64,000 nucleotides of DNA from Fortiea contorta PCC 7126 (GCF_000332295.1 NZ_KB235931.1:248001-312000), one strand, 5' to 3'; shown: positions 27,774 to 36,561, counted from the stretch's first letter. Program-made: numbers and translations. The notes: a model not told the origin generated them from the letters alone.

Positions 27774-27827
27774 ACACCAAATTATCGAAGCGTTAGGTTA
27801 ATTTTACCTGATAAAGAGCACATTTGT
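27774..27827. other. Predicted right boundary of the nifK-interrupting element
   Basis: Recognisable NifK sequence begins with SLLFTEPVDL at 27828. The preceding in-frame codons read His-Ile-Cys where nitrogenase beta subunits normally have His-x-Arg before this segment, and further upstream the frame is unrelated to NifK. The recombination core should therefore lie within or just before roughly 27815-27830. The recombinase start codon is at 27773, so its promoter must overlap the junction. The partner site is outside the window. Confidence 0.65.
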
Positions 27828-28085
27828 TCTTTGTTGTTCACCGAGCCAGTTGACTTACTCATCGGTAACACCTACGGTAAATATCTGTGGCGTGACACCA
27901 AGATTCCCCTCGTAAGAATCGGCTACCCCATCATGGATCGTCACCACTTACACCGTTACAGCACCATCGGTTATCAAGGTGTGATCAACTTGCTCAACTG
28001 GATTGTCAACACAATCTTTGAAGAAATCGATCGCAACACCAATATTCCTTCCAAAACAGACATTTCCTACGACTTGATCCGTTAG
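27828..28085 (+). CDS. nifK: nifK 3' fragment (nitrogenase MoFe protein beta chain, last ~85 residues)
   Basis: The segment encodes LLIGNTYGKYLWRDT, then RIGYPIMDRHHLHRYST and ends with TDISYDLIR, the conserved C-terminus of NifK. The full protein is about 510 residues; the other ~425 codons, including all P-cluster ligands, are absent from the window. The clean loss of homology next to a serine recombinase gene argues for an interruption element rather than decay, with a complete gene restored in heterocysts. No start codon or ribosome site of its own is expected. The downstream genes are in normal nif order. Confidence 0.9.
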   Translation, partial: SLLFTEPVDLLIGNTYGKYLWRDTKIPLVRIGYPIMDRHHLHRYSTIGYQGVINLLNWIVNTIFEEIDRNTNIPSKTDISYDLIR

Positions 28086-28160
28086 AATTTGTCATCACTA
28101 AAACAGTGCTGAATTATGATGCAAATCTACTCAGCCTGAATAAATTGCGCCGTGTCTAGA

Positions 28161-28218
28161 AAGTAAAAAGTAAAAAGTAAAAGGCAAATCTTTTAACTTT
28201 TTACTTTTCACTTTTTCC
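28161..28218. repeat. AT-rich inverted repeat between nifK and the next gene
   Basis: AAGTAAAAAG units (28161-28182) pair with CTTTTTACTTTT (28195-28215). It lies 75 bp past the nifK stop and could protect or attenuate the transcript. Confidence 0.6.
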
Positions 28219-28238
28219 TTGTACCTGAGATATATCTT

Positions 28239-28571
28239 ATGGAAACTATCACCCATAATCACTCTCACGAACACTCTAATTACCATCCATCTAATTATAA
28301 AAAGTCCCGGTTTTTTCAACTTTTTAATCCTTTACGTCAGTTAGTGGATGGAATTCAAGTTAAACACTATCGTTTCGCTCATCTAATTTGTCAAACTATT
28401 CCCTGCTGTTGCCCTTTTGAGCGCAATGTTAACTTATTTGGACGGACTTTTCATGTGCCGGCGTTGTGCAAATTTAACCCTCTATATGACGAATTTGTAG
28501 GATTACGTTTTCGGGCGTTATCTTACCTCGCCGATGAATGTGGGGAAGATGTCACAAAATACATTTGTTAG
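28239..28571 (+). CDS. Mo-dependent nitrogenase C-terminal-domain protein
   Basis: 110 residues with a His-rich N-terminus (HNHSHEHSNYH) and a Cys-containing core (LICQTIPCCCPFERNV, then LCKFNPLYDEFVGLRFRALSYL). This matches the Mo-nitrogenase C-terminal domain family encoded between nifK and nifE in heterocystous cyanobacteria. Its role is not established; the Cys/His content suggests metal contact. Its stop runs into a G-rich repeat. Confidence 0.75.
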   Translation: METITHNHSHEHSNYHPSNYKKSRFFQLFNPLRQLVDGIQVKHYRFAHLICQTIPCCCPFERNVNLFGRTFHVPALCKFNPLYDEFVGLRFRALSYLADECGEDVTKYIC

Positions 28572-28573
28572 AT

Positions 28574-28758
28574 ATGGGGTGATGGGGTGATGGGGAGGTG
28601 GGGAGGTGGGGAGGTGGGGAGGTGGGGAGGTGGGGAGGTGGGGAGGTGGGGAGGTGGGGAGGTGGGGTGATGGGGAGGTGGGGAGGTGGGGAGGTGGGGA
28701 GGTGGGGAGGTGGGGAGGTGGGGTGATGGGGAGGTGGGGAGGTGGGGAGGTGGGGAGG
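28574..28758. repeat. G-rich short tandem repeat arm (GAGGTGGG units)
   Basis: About 185 bp of GGGGAGGTG units, starting at the stop codon of the preceding gene. It is complementary to the C-rich arm at 29125-29280 on the other side of the 21-bp array. Runs of four Gs make G-quadruplex formation possible. Confidence 0.85.
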
Positions 28759-28768
28759 AAGCTTTGGG

Positions 28769-29104
28769 CTTAAAGGCTCGCGCTTGAGGTTCAAAGGCTC
28801 GCGCTTGAGGTTCCAAGGCTGACGCTTGAGGTTCCAAGGCTCGCGTTTGAGGTTCAAAGGCTCGCGCTTGAGGTTCAAAGGCTGACGCTTGAGGTTCAAA
28901 GGCTGACGCTTGAGGTTCCAAGGCTGAGGCTTCAGGTTCCAAGGCTCGCGTTTGAGGTTCAAAGGCTGACGCTTCAGGTTCAAAGGCTGACGCTTCAGGT
29001 TCAAAGGCTGACGCTTCAGGTTCAAAGGCTGACGCTTCAGGTTCAAAGGCTGACGCTTGAGGTTCAAAGGCTGACGCTTGAGGTTCAAAGGCTGACGCTT
29101 GAGG
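28769..29104. repeat. 21-bp tandem repeat array, about 16 units
   Basis: Units of the form TTCAAAGGCTGACGCTTGAG plus one G repeat sixteen times with point changes (GACGC/CGCGC, TTGAGG/TTCAGG). Because 21 is a multiple of three the array stays open in several frames and gives spurious proteins such as repeated NLKRQPL. No spacers, so it is not a CRISPR. It lies between the Mo-nitrogenase C-terminal-domain gene and nifE. Confidence 0.9.
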
Positions 29105-29124
29105 TTCAGAAGCTCAAACTTTAA

Positions 29125-29280
29125 TCCCCATCACCCCATCCCCCCATCACCCCATCCCCCCACCTCCCCATCACCCCATCCCCCCATCACCCCATCACCC
29201 CATCCCCCCATCACCCCATCCCCCCACCTCCCCATCACCCCATCCCCCCATCACCCCATCTCCCCACCTCCCACCCTTCC
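29125..29280. repeat. C-rich short tandem repeat arm
   Basis: Units such as CATCACCCCATCCCCC for about 155 bp, ending 35 bp before nifE. It is complementary in type to the G-rich arm at 28574-28758, so a transcript could fold into a long hairpin with the 21-bp array as its loop. Confidence 0.85.
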
Positions 29281-29314
29281 TATTCCCTCATTAATTCATA
29301 GTTAGAGAACACAA

Positions 29315-30709
29315 ATGAAAATTACCCAAGGCAAAATAAACGAGTTGCTGAGTGAGTCGGGATGCGAACATAATCAGCAAAAACAGGGAGAGAAAAAGAA
29401 TAAATCTTGTACTCAACAGGCGCAACCAGGCGCGGCGCAAGGGGGTTGTGCTTTTGATGGGGCGATGATTGCGCTGGTACCCATCACCGATGCAGCTCAT
29501 TTAGTCCACGGGCCGATCGCTTGTGCTGGTAATTCCTGGGGTAGTCGTGGTAGTCTCTCTTCAGGGCCGCAACTCTACAAAACAGGCTTCACCACAGATT
29601 TAAGTGAAAATGATGTCATTTTTGGTGGTGAGAAAAAGCTCTACAAAGCAATTCTAGAAGTCCATGAACGCTATCAGCCTGCGGCGGTGTTTGTTTATGC
29701 TACTTGTGTGACGGCGTTGATTGGGGACGATATCGAAGCTGTTTGCAAAGTTGCGGCACAAAAAGTCGGCGTTCCCGTAATTCCGGTGATTGCACCGGGA
29801 TTTATTGGCAGTAAAAATCTGGGAAACCGTTTTGGTGGCGAAGCTTTGCTGGAATATGTAGTAGGTACAGCAGAACCAGAATTCACTACACCTTATGATA
29901 TAAACTTAATTGGTGAGTACAACATTGCCGGTGAAATGTGGGGAGTGACACCGCTGTTGGAAAAACTGGGAATTCGCGTTTTATCTAAAATTACTGGCGA
30001 CGCACGCTATCAAGAAATAACCTATGCTCACCGCGCCAAGCTGAACGTGATGATTTGCTCACGGGCGCTGCTGAATATGGCGAGAAAGATGGAGGAGCGT
30101 TATAGCATTCCTTATATTGAAGAGTCTTTCTACGGTATTGATGATATGAACCGCTGTCTGCGGAACATTGCTGCTAAATTGGGTGACGCCGATTTGCAGG
30201 CGCGGACAGAAAAACTGATTGCTGAGGAAATGGCTGCTCTAGATTTGGCGCTGGCTCCCTATCGCGCCCGACTCAAAGGTAAGCGAGTTGTACTTTATAC
30301 TGGTGGTGTAAAAAGTTGGTCGATTATCTCTGCTGCTAAGGACTTGGGGATAGAAGTAGTTGCTACTAGTACCCGCAAGAGTACGGAAGAGGATAAAGCA
30401 AAAATTAAGAAGTTGCTAGGCATCGACGGCATCATGCTAGAGAAAGGCAATGCTAAAGAATTGCTGCAACTAGTTAAAGATACTAACGCTGATATGTTGA
30501 TTGCTGGTGGACGCAATCAATACACCGCCTTGAAAGCGCGGATTCCTTTCCTCGATATCAACCAAGAACGCCACCATCCTTACGCAGGTTATGTGGGAAT
30601 GGTGGAGATGGCGCGGGAATTGTATGAAGCTCTTTACAGCCCGATTTGGGAGCAAATTCGCAAGCCGGCGCCTTGGGATGAAACAGAATTCGTAGTTCGT
30701 AATTCATAA
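29315..30709 (+). CDS. nifE: Nitrogenase FeMo-cofactor scaffold protein NifE
   Basis: 464 residues. With NifN it forms the scaffold on which the FeMo-cofactor precursor is completed. The N-terminal block [26 protein letters not shown] contains the cluster-ligating cysteines, followed by [12 protein letters not shown] and [11 protein letters not shown]. It is full length and uninterrupted. ATG at 29315 after AGAGAAC; a long repeat region separates it from the upstream nif gene, so expression may differ from nifHDK. Confidence 0.97.
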   Translation: MKITQGKINELLSESGCEHNQQKQGEKKNKSCTQQAQPGAAQGGCAFDGAMIALVPITDAAHLVHGPIACAGNSWGSRGSLSSGPQLYKTGFTTDLSENDVIFGGEKKLYKAILEVHERYQPAAVFVYATCVTALIGDDIEAVCKVAAQKVGVPVIPVIAPGFIGSKNLGNRFGGEALLEYVVGTAEPEFTTPYDINLIGEYNIAGEMWGVTPLLEKLGIRVLSKITGDARYQEITYAHRAKLNVMICSRALLNMARKMEERYSIPYIEESFYGIDDMNRCLRNIAAKLGDADLQARTEKLIAEEMAALDLALAPYRARLKGKRVVLYTGGVKSWSIISAAKDLGIEVVATSTRKSTEEDKAKIKKLLGIDGIMLEKGNAKELLQLVKDTNADMLIAGGRNQYTALKARIPFLDINQERHHPYAGYVGMVEMARELYEALYSPIWEQIRKPAPWDETEFVVRNS

Positions 30710-30774
30710 TTACCTGATCTTTTTACCTCCCCACCTCATGACGTGAATGCAACTTAATACCAGGAAGTAGTTGA

Positions 30775-32094
30775 ATGGCGATCGTTACTGTTCCTAATAA
30801 ATCAGTTACTGTTAATCCCTTAAAGCAAAGTCAAGCTTTGGGTGCATCTTTGGCCTTTTTGGGTTTGAAGGGAACTATACCTTTGTTCCACGGTTCCCAA
30901 GGCTGTACTGCTTTTGCCAAAGTTGTCTTGGTGCGACATTTTCGGGAAGCAATTCCGCTCGCAACTACGGCGATGACGGAAGTCACTACGATTTTGGGTG
31001 GTGAGGATAATGTGGAACAGGCTATTCTCACTTTGGTGGAGAAGTCGCAGCCACAGATTATTGGTTTATGTAGCACTGGCTTGACGGAAACTAGGGGAGA
31101 CGATATGCAAGGGATTTTAAAGGAAATCCGCAAGCGTCACCCAGAACTAGATAAACTAGCGATCGTGTTTGCGGCTACACCAGATTTTAAAGGCGCGTTG
31201 CAAGATGGTTTTGCAGCTGCTGTGGAAAGTATTGTCACAGAACTTCCCCGTCTTTGTGCAACGAAGGTTGAGCAGGTGACAATTTTGGCTGGTTCTGCTT
31301 TCACGCCAGGGGATGTGCAAGAAATCAAGGAAATGGTGACGGCTTTCGGCTTGATACCCATCGTTGTACCCGACTTGGGCGCTTCATTAGATGGCCATTT
31401 GGACGATTCCTACAGTGCTATCACAGGTAGTGGTACAACTTTGACTCAACTCAAAGAAGTCGGCGGTTCTGCTTTCACTATTGCTCTTGGTGAAAGTATG
31501 CGGGGTGCGGCGAAAATTTTGCAAGAGCGGTTTAACATTCCCTTTGAGGTGTTTAGGGAACTGACGGGGTTGGAACCTGTGGATGAGTTTCTCCAAGCTT
31601 TGGCGATTCTCAGTGGTAATAGTGTTCCGGAAAAATACCGCCGTCAACGCCGTCAGTTGCAAGATGCGATGTTAGATACGCACTTTTATTTTGGTGCAAA
31701 ACGAGTATCTCTAGCTTTAGAACCAGATTTGTTATGGGCGACAGTGCATTTTCTGCAGTCGATGGGCGCGCAAGTCCACGCAGCAGTGACGACAACGCGA
31801 TCGCCTCTTTTGGAGAAGCTCCCGGTAAAAAGCGTCACCATCGGTGATTTAGAAGACTTTGAGGAATTAGCCGTCGGTTCTGACTTGTTGATTGGTAACT
31901 CTAATTTGAGTGCGATCGCTAAACGATTATCCATTCCTCTTTATCGTTTAGGACTACCCATCTACGATCGCTTAGGTAATGGTCAGTTTACCAAAGTTGG
32001 CTACCGAGGCACAATGGAGCTTTTGTTTGGTATTGGAAACCTATTTCTAGAAGCAGAAGAAGAAAGAGTTAAAAATTTCCACGGTGATTGGTAA
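30775..32094 (+). CDS. nifN: Nitrogenase FeMo-cofactor scaffold protein NifN
   Basis: 439 residues, the NifE partner. It has KQSQALGASLAFLG near the N-terminus, HGSQGCTAFAKVVLVRHF with the conserved Cys, GLCSTGLTETRGDD, and a C-terminal LSIPLYRLGLPIYDRLG block that mirrors the NifK end. It lies 65 bp after nifE, same strand, and is intact. Confidence 0.97.
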   Translation: MAIVTVPNKSVTVNPLKQSQALGASLAFLGLKGTIPLFHGSQGCTAFAKVVLVRHFREAIPLATTAMTEVTTILGGEDNVEQAILTLVEKSQPQIIGLCSTGLTETRGDDMQGILKEIRKRHPELDKLAIVFAATPDFKGALQDGFAAAVESIVTELPRLCATKVEQVTILAGSAFTPGDVQEIKEMVTAFGLIPIVVPDLGASLDGHLDDSYSAITGSGTTLTQLKEVGGSAFTIALGESMRGAAKILQERFNIPFEVFRELTGLEPVDEFLQALAILSGNSVPEKYRRQRRQLQDAMLDTHFYFGAKRVSLALEPDLLWATVHFLQSMGAQVHAAVTTTRSPLLEKLPVKSVTIGDLEDFEELAVGSDLLIGNSNLSAIAKRLSIPLYRLGLPIYDRLGNGQFTKVGYRGTMELLFGIGNLFLEAEEERVKNFHGDW

Positions 32095-32164
32095 TTCAAA
32101 ATGTTATTTGTTAGCGATTTACCAATAGCAAATAATCAAGAAAAATCGACAGGAGACAAATAGA

Positions 32165-32578
32165 ATGAAAATTGCTTTCACAACCAGTGACCGAATTCAT
32201 GTGAATGCTCACTTTGGCTGGGCGAGAGAAATTGATGTTTATGAAGTCTCAGATCAAGGATATGAATTCATTGAGACTTTAAAATTTGATGGTGATTTGA
32301 AAGAAGACGGCAACGAAGATAAAATCACACCAAAACTTGATGCTTTAGTAGATTGCACAATTGTCTATGTTGTCGCTATTGGTGGTAGTGCGGCGGCTCG
32401 GTTAATAAAAAAAGGCGTTACCCCGATTAAAGCGCGTTCAGAAGATGAAAAAATCGCCGATTTATTAACTAAATTAGTGCAAACACTCAAAGGTAATCCC
32501 CCACCTTGGTTACGCAAAGCTTTGCAACAAAAAAGCACAAATTTTGTCGATGAAATAGAAAACGAAGCAACCGTATGA
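32165..32578 (+). CDS. nifX: NifX, FeMo-cofactor carrier
   Basis: 137 residues of the NifX/NifB-C-terminal fold: MKIAFTTSDRIHVNAHFGWA at the start, then VAIGGSAAARLIKKGVTPIKA. NifX binds NifB-co and the VK-cluster during cofactor assembly. GGAGA precedes the ATG at 32165. Its stop overlaps the ATG of the next gene (ATGA), so the two are coupled. Confidence 0.93.
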   Translation: MKIAFTTSDRIHVNAHFGWAREIDVYEVSDQGYEFIETLKFDGDLKEDGNEDKITPKLDALVDCTIVYVVAIGGSAAARLIKKGVTPIKARSEDEKIADLLTKLVQTLKGNPPPWLRKALQQKSTNFVDEIENEATV

Positions 32579-33051
32579 GCACAGACAACAATCTCAATGG
32601 CGTCGCCAGCACTGCAGTTTTAAACTCGCCTTTTTTGAAAGCGATCGTTCAACAAATTCGGGGACAAGATAGTTATGGAGTTTACCGAAATTGGGCAGAC
32701 GAATTGATTTTGAAACCTTACGTCGTCAGCAAACAAAAGAAACGAGAAATTCCCATTGATGGCGAAGTTGATCCAGTAACCAAGTTACGGATTATGTCAT
32801 TCTATCGAGCAGTCGCGGCTTGTATAGAACAAGAAACAGGCATGATATCTCAAGTTATAGTTGATTTAAGCCATGAAGGCTTTGGCTGGGTACTTGTTTT
32901 TTCTGGTCGTCTTTTGTTAGTTTGTAGAACTTTGCGCGATGCTCACCGCTTTGGCTTTGACTCCCTCGAAAAAGTCGCCGAAGAAGGCAAAGAACTAGTA
33001 GAAAAAGGCGTAGATTTAGTACGGCGCTTCCCTGAAGTTGGCAATTTGTAA
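32575..33051 (+). CDS. NifX-associated protein (DUF269 family)
   Basis: 158 residues. The pattern FLKAIVQQIRGQDSYGVYRNW, then DPVTKLRIMSFYRAVAACIEQ and HEGFGWVLVFSGRLL matches the small family always encoded after nifX. Its precise role is unknown but it is a regular part of Mo-nitrogenase clusters. It overlaps nifX by four bases. Confidence 0.88.
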   Translation: MSTDNNLNGVASTAVLNSPFLKAIVQQIRGQDSYGVYRNWADELILKPYVVSKQKKREIPIDGEVDPVTKLRIMSFYRAVAACIEQETGMISQVIVDLSHEGFGWVLVFSGRLLLVCRTLRDAHRFGFDSLEKVAEEGKELVEKGVDLVRRFPEVGNL

Positions 33052-33071
33052 TTTGTTATTTGTGATTGCTT

Positions 33072-33124
33072 ATTAGTTATTGGTTATTGGTCATCAACAG
33101 ATAACTAATAACCAGATAACTAAT
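33072..33124. repeat. Inverted repeat between the DUF269 and DUF683 genes
   Basis: ATTAGTTAT (33072-33080) pairs with ATAACTAAT (33116-33124), and the inner GGTTATTGG region pairs in part with AACTAATAACC. A stable hairpin in the transcript is likely. Confidence 0.65.
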
Positions 33125-33160
33125 GTTTTGAAATTAACAACAAATCACAAAGGACAAACA

Positions 33161-33361
33161 ATGACAATTGAAGAACTAAAAGGTCAAATCAGACGCCTCA
33201 ATAGTAAGGCGGGACAAATGAAAATGGATCTGCATGATCTCGCAGAGGGATTACCAACAGATTTTGAAAATCTCATGGCTGTGGCAGCAGAAACTTACGA
33301 AATCTATCGCCAGCTAGACGACCTGAAGCAACAATTAAAAACTTTGGAGAATTCTCAATGA
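33161..33361 (+). CDS. DUF683-family nif protein
   Basis: 66 residues from the ATG at 33161 (AAAGGAC upstream): MTIEELKGQIRRLNSKAGQMKMDLHDLAEGLP and a C-terminal coiled-coil-like YEIYRQLDDLKQQLKTL. This small helical family is found in Mo-nitrogenase clusters before nifW. The frame is open further upstream (to 33080), but that part is intergenic-repeat sequence. Its TGA overlaps the next ATG. Confidence 0.85.
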   Translation: MTIEELKGQIRRLNSKAGQMKMDLHDLAEGLPTDFENLMAVAAETYEIYRQLDDLKQQLKTLENSQ

Positions 33362-33675
33362 ATAAGACTATTGATGAGTTTAAAAAACTCACAGATGCGG
33401 AAGAATTTTTTGTGTTTTTCAATTTGCCATATGACCAACAATTTGTCAATGTCAATCGCTTACATATTTTAAAAAAATTCTCTCAATACATGGGAGAAAT
33501 TGATGAGAAATTTCCTGATTTAAACCCAGAAGCAAAGCTTAGTCAATACTGCTTAGCTTTGCAAAAAGCCTATGAGGTCTTTCTCGAATCAACACCCCAC
33601 GAACAAAAATTGTTCAAGGTGTTTAACGACAAGCAAAAAAATGTAGTCAAGCTGACAGAAATCACTTCTGATTAG
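33358..33675 (+). CDS. nifW: NifW, nitrogenase-stabilising/protective protein
   Basis: 105 residues; DEFKKLTDAEEFFVFFNLPYDQQFVNVNRLHILKKF is the NifW signature. NifW associates with the MoFe protein and helps protect it from oxygen. It overlaps the DUF683 gene by four bases and is followed ten bases later by hesA. Confidence 0.93.
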   Translation: MNKTIDEFKKLTDAEEFFVFFNLPYDQQFVNVNRLHILKKFSQYMGEIDEKFPDLNPEAKLSQYCLALQKAYEVFLESTPHEQKLFKVFNDKQKNVVKLTEITSD

Positions 33676-33685
33676 GAGGTAAAAA

Positions 33686-34480
33686 GTGGTAAACCTAACG
33701 CCTACCGAATTAGAACGCTATAGTCGCCAAATGATGCTCCCGAATTTTGGCGAACTGGCACAAAAACGCCTGAAGTCAGCGACAGTCTTAGTTACAGGTG
33801 TGGGGGGATTAGGCGGTACGGCGGCGCTTTACCTAGCAGTAGCAGGCGTTGGACGGCTGATCCTAGTCCGGGGTGGCGATTTGCGCCGGGATGATATGAA
33901 TCGCCAAATTTTGATGACAGATGACTGGATAGGTAAGCCAAGAGTCTTCAAAGCCAAGGAAACTCTCGACGCTATCAATCCTGATGTCCAAGTGGAAGCA
34001 ATTCATGATTACATCACCCCGGAAAATGTAGATGAGTTGGTACAATCTGCAGATATGGCTCTTGATTGTGCCCACAATTTTACTGAACGCAATTTGTTAA
34101 ACGCCGCTTGCGTGCGTTGGCGCAAACCAATGGTAGAAGCCGCAATGGACGGGATGGAGGCTTATCTGACAACGATTATTCCTGGTGTCACGCCATGTTT
34201 ATCTTGTCTATTCCCTGAAAAACCTGATTGGGATCGGCGCGGCTTTTCGGTTCTGGGTGCTGTTTCTGGGACTTTGGCTTGTCTAACGGCGCTAGAAGCA
34301 GTCAAGCTGATTACTGGATTCAGTCAACCGCTATTATCGCAACTGTTGACTATTGATCTCCACCGGATGGAATTTGCTAAACGCCGTTCGCAGCGCGATC
34401 GCTCTTGTCCAGTTTGCGGTAACAGCGCACCTTGGAGATATGCACAAGCCAATTCTCTAGAACCTACCAATATTGCTTAA
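33686..34480 (+). CDS. hesA: HesA, ThiF/MoeB-family adenylyltransferase
   Basis: 264 residues with an E1-like fold: RYSRQMMLPNFG, the nucleotide loop TGVGGLGGTAALYLAVAGVG, RDDMNRQIL, CLSCLFPE and a final CPVCGN pair that would bind zinc. HesA is part of heterocystous nif clusters and is linked to molybdenum/sulfur supply. The start is GTG at 33686, supported by GGAGGT six bases upstream. Confidence 0.92.
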   Translation: MVNLTPTELERYSRQMMLPNFGELAQKRLKSATVLVTGVGGLGGTAALYLAVAGVGRLILVRGGDLRRDDMNRQILMTDDWIGKPRVFKAKETLDAINPDVQVEAIHDYITPENVDELVQSADMALDCAHNFTERNLLNAACVRWRKPMVEAAMDGMEAYLTTIIPGVTPCLSCLFPEKPDWDRRGFSVLGAVSGTLACLTALEAVKLITGFSQPLLSQLLTIDLHRMEFAKRRSQRDRSCPVCGNSAPWRYAQANSLEPTNIA

Positions 34481-34575
34481 TCTTTTGTCTTTTGTCAATC
34501 CAAATCACAAAGGACAAACCCCACAAATCAATACGCAATTCTCTTGCGTAACACACCTGTAATTAAGGAGAATTG

Positions 34576-34947
34576 ATGACTGTTACTTTAACAGAAAAAG
34601 CAGAATTTCGTCTCAGGACATTTCTGTTAGGTTCCGCTCCCGATGCTAACGGCGCAACTAAAGGTGTCCGCATCTCTGTCAAAGATGGTGGTTGCAATGG
34701 TTATGAATATGGTATCGAAATTACCAGCAAACCTCAACCAGATGATTTAGTAATTCAGCAAGGTAAAGTGCTGCTTTACGTTGATGCTAAAAGTGCGCCT
34801 TTATTAGCAGGAGTTGTGGTTGATTTTGTTGATGGGGTGCTTGAAAGTGGCTTTAAATTTACTAACCCCAATGCAACTGATACTTGCGGATGTGGCAAGT
34901 CTTTCAAAGCAGGTGACTGCACGCCTAATGGTGTACCTTGCAGCTAA
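34576..34947 (+). CDS. hesB: HesB, IscA-type Fe-S carrier
   Basis: 123 residues. A-type Fe-S carrier with DGGCNGYEYGIEI and the C-terminal DTCGCGKSF containing the Cys-Gly-Cys ligands. ATG at 34576 with AAGGAG upstream is preferred over the TTG three bases earlier. It lies between hesA and fdxH as in other heterocystous nif clusters. Confidence 0.93.
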   Translation: MTVTLTEKAEFRLRTFLLGSAPDANGATKGVRISVKDGGCNGYEYGIEITSKPQPDDLVIQQGKVLLYVDAKSAPLLAGVVVDFVDGVLESGFKFTNPNATDTCGCGKSFKAGDCTPNGVPCS

Positions 34948-35131
34948 TATTCTGGGAAGCTGGGAAAGACATTTGCACAGAAGTTTTTCACAGTTTCGTT
35001 AGCAGCAAATATCATTGTTGAGGCTTTCCATAAACGCTCTCTGAGCGGCTTCTCGAAGAGTTGAATAGGGAGACTTAACACTCTTTTCGAGAATTAAACC
35101 TAATCATATAAAGTTTGAGGAGAATCGGCAA

Positions 35132-35431
35132 ATGGCTACCTACCAAGTTAGATTAATTAACAAGAAGGAAGAACTAGACACCACAATTGAGGTGGACGAA
35201 GAAACCACAATTTTAGAAGCAGCAGGAGAACAAGGTATTGATTTACCTTTCTCTTGTCACTCAGGTTCTTGTTCTAGTTGTGTTGGCAAGGTAGTTGAAG
35301 GTGAAGTAGATCAATCTGATCAAATCTTCCTAGATGATGAGCAAATGGCTAAGGGATTTGCTTTACTTTGTGTCACCTACCCACGTTCTAATTGCACAAT
35401 TAAAACACATCAAGAACCATATCTCGTCTAA
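35132..35431 (+). CDS. fdxH: Heterocyst [2Fe-2S] ferredoxin
   Basis: 99 residues: plant-type ferredoxin with [19 protein letters not shown] and a later LLCVT, giving the C-x4-C-x2-C...C ligand set. FdxH donates electrons to nitrogenase reductase in heterocysts. GGAG precedes the ATG. The last gene of the plus-strand nif series, followed by a terminator. Confidence 0.95.
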   Translation: MATYQVRLINKKEELDTTIEVDEETTILEAAGEQGIDLPFSCHSGSCSSCVGKVVEGEVDQSDQIFLDDEQMAKGFALLCVTYPRSNCTIKTHQEPYLV

Positions 35432-35460
35432 GTTAATTCTTAGCTTCAATTACTAAATAA

Positions 35461-35489
35461 ATACCCGACTTCCTTGAGGAGTCGGGTAT
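35461..35489. terminator. Hairpin terminator after fdxH
   Basis: ATACCCGACTTCC / GGAGTCGGGTAT form a GC-rich stem followed by GTCTTTTCT. It serves fdxH and, on the other strand, the convergent molbindin gene. Confidence 0.85.
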
Positions 35490-35527
35490 GTCTTTTCTAT
35501 TAACAGAAGAAACAATTCACTGCTTTC

Positions 35528-35737
35528 TTATTCAACAGCAACTATCACATCTGATGATTTAATCACCGCATAAGCTTCCTTGCCTTCTGCAAGTTCTAAC
35601 TTATCAGCTGATGATTTGGTGATGATTGCCACTATCTCTACCCCAGGTGCTAGTTCTAAGGTTACTTCTGTATTTACTGCGCCAGTTACAACTTGCTTGA
35701 CAGTGGTTTTGAGAGTATTGCGAGCGCTAATTTTCAT
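35528..35737 (-). CDS. Molbindin-like TOBE/Mop-domain protein
   Basis: 69 residues, one Mop/TOBE domain: KISARNTLKTTVKQVVTGAVNTEVTLEL then GVEIVAIITKSSADKLEL. Such single-domain proteins bind molybdate or tungstate and buffer Mo, which suits a place next to the Mo-nitrogenase genes. Convergent with fdxH. Confidence 0.88.
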   Translation of the reverse strand: MKISARNTLKTTVKQVVTGAVNTEVTLELAPGVEIVAIITKSSADKLELAEGKEAYAVIKSSDVIVAVE

Positions 35738-36561
35738 CTTTTTTTACCTTTTTACAATTGAAACATAAAACGTAGCAAATTATATTATAAAAATGCATAA
35801 TCTTTAGTATTTCTTAAGGAAGAGAATAGCAGTTTAATGCGATTTACCGACCCTATTTGTGCATGGCATCGCTTACCATACATAATTATTAATTTTTCAA
35901 AAATATTTAAGTCTGCTGCAAATATTACTCTGCAATTAAATGTCAATAATCCTGTTTACTAGGTTAGCAAGTTCAATTCATTTGCCGTTTTTCAGGAATT
36001 GCAATGACATGTATGCTATAAAAGTTGATAATAATTCTCTAAAACAATGTCAAGAATTAATTTAACACTAATTAAAGATTTGTATTATACATATTAAAAG
36101 TATCAATGGATTCTTTTTTTTTATTTGTTGTGTTTATTATAGGTCTAGCTGGAAATATGAATATAGGGGCATAAGATATTGTTGCTGGTTAAATAGCGGA
36201 TGCCGTTGAGGCGCTAGTACAGTATCAGATTATATTAATGCAAAAACATTCTATAAGTTTTTGATTTTAATAGACTTGTTCTCCTATTTTGCACTATTTC
36301 AACCAACCGATACAACAGAAAAACTTGCAAAAGTAGAAATTTATTCAGTTGTGCATCGGGTAAAAGGGATGCATTTAATTAAGGTGGGCAATTTTAGTGA
36401 AAATACTAGTTACTTCTGCATTAATCAGGCGTTGGTTAAAGATTCTGCTGTAACTTTATTTTTTGTGCCCGACTAAATTAGTTATCCAACTGCTATGTAA
36501 ATAGTTAGTTTTTTAGGGTCAAGAGTTTATCTTGCTGGAAATTTGTAGGGAGTTAATTCTA
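35738..36561. other. AT-rich intergenic region
   Basis: About 820 bp with no convincing gene. A 71-codon plus-strand frame at 36261-36476 has no ribosome site and no recognisable family. The promoters of the molbindin gene and of the gene at 36562 should lie here. Confidence 0.5.

Noticed and set aside
28552-29088. Long minus-strand frame with NLKRQPL repeats
   Set aside because: It is a 21-bp tandem array plus C/G-rich arms; frames stay open because the unit is a multiple of three. No start site or family supports a protein.
28769-29104. Possible CRISPR array
   Set aside because: Units are directly adjacent with no unique spacers, and no cas genes are near.
36261-36476. 71-codon plus-strand frame
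   Set aside because: No ribosome site, no recognisable motif, AT-rich intergenic context.
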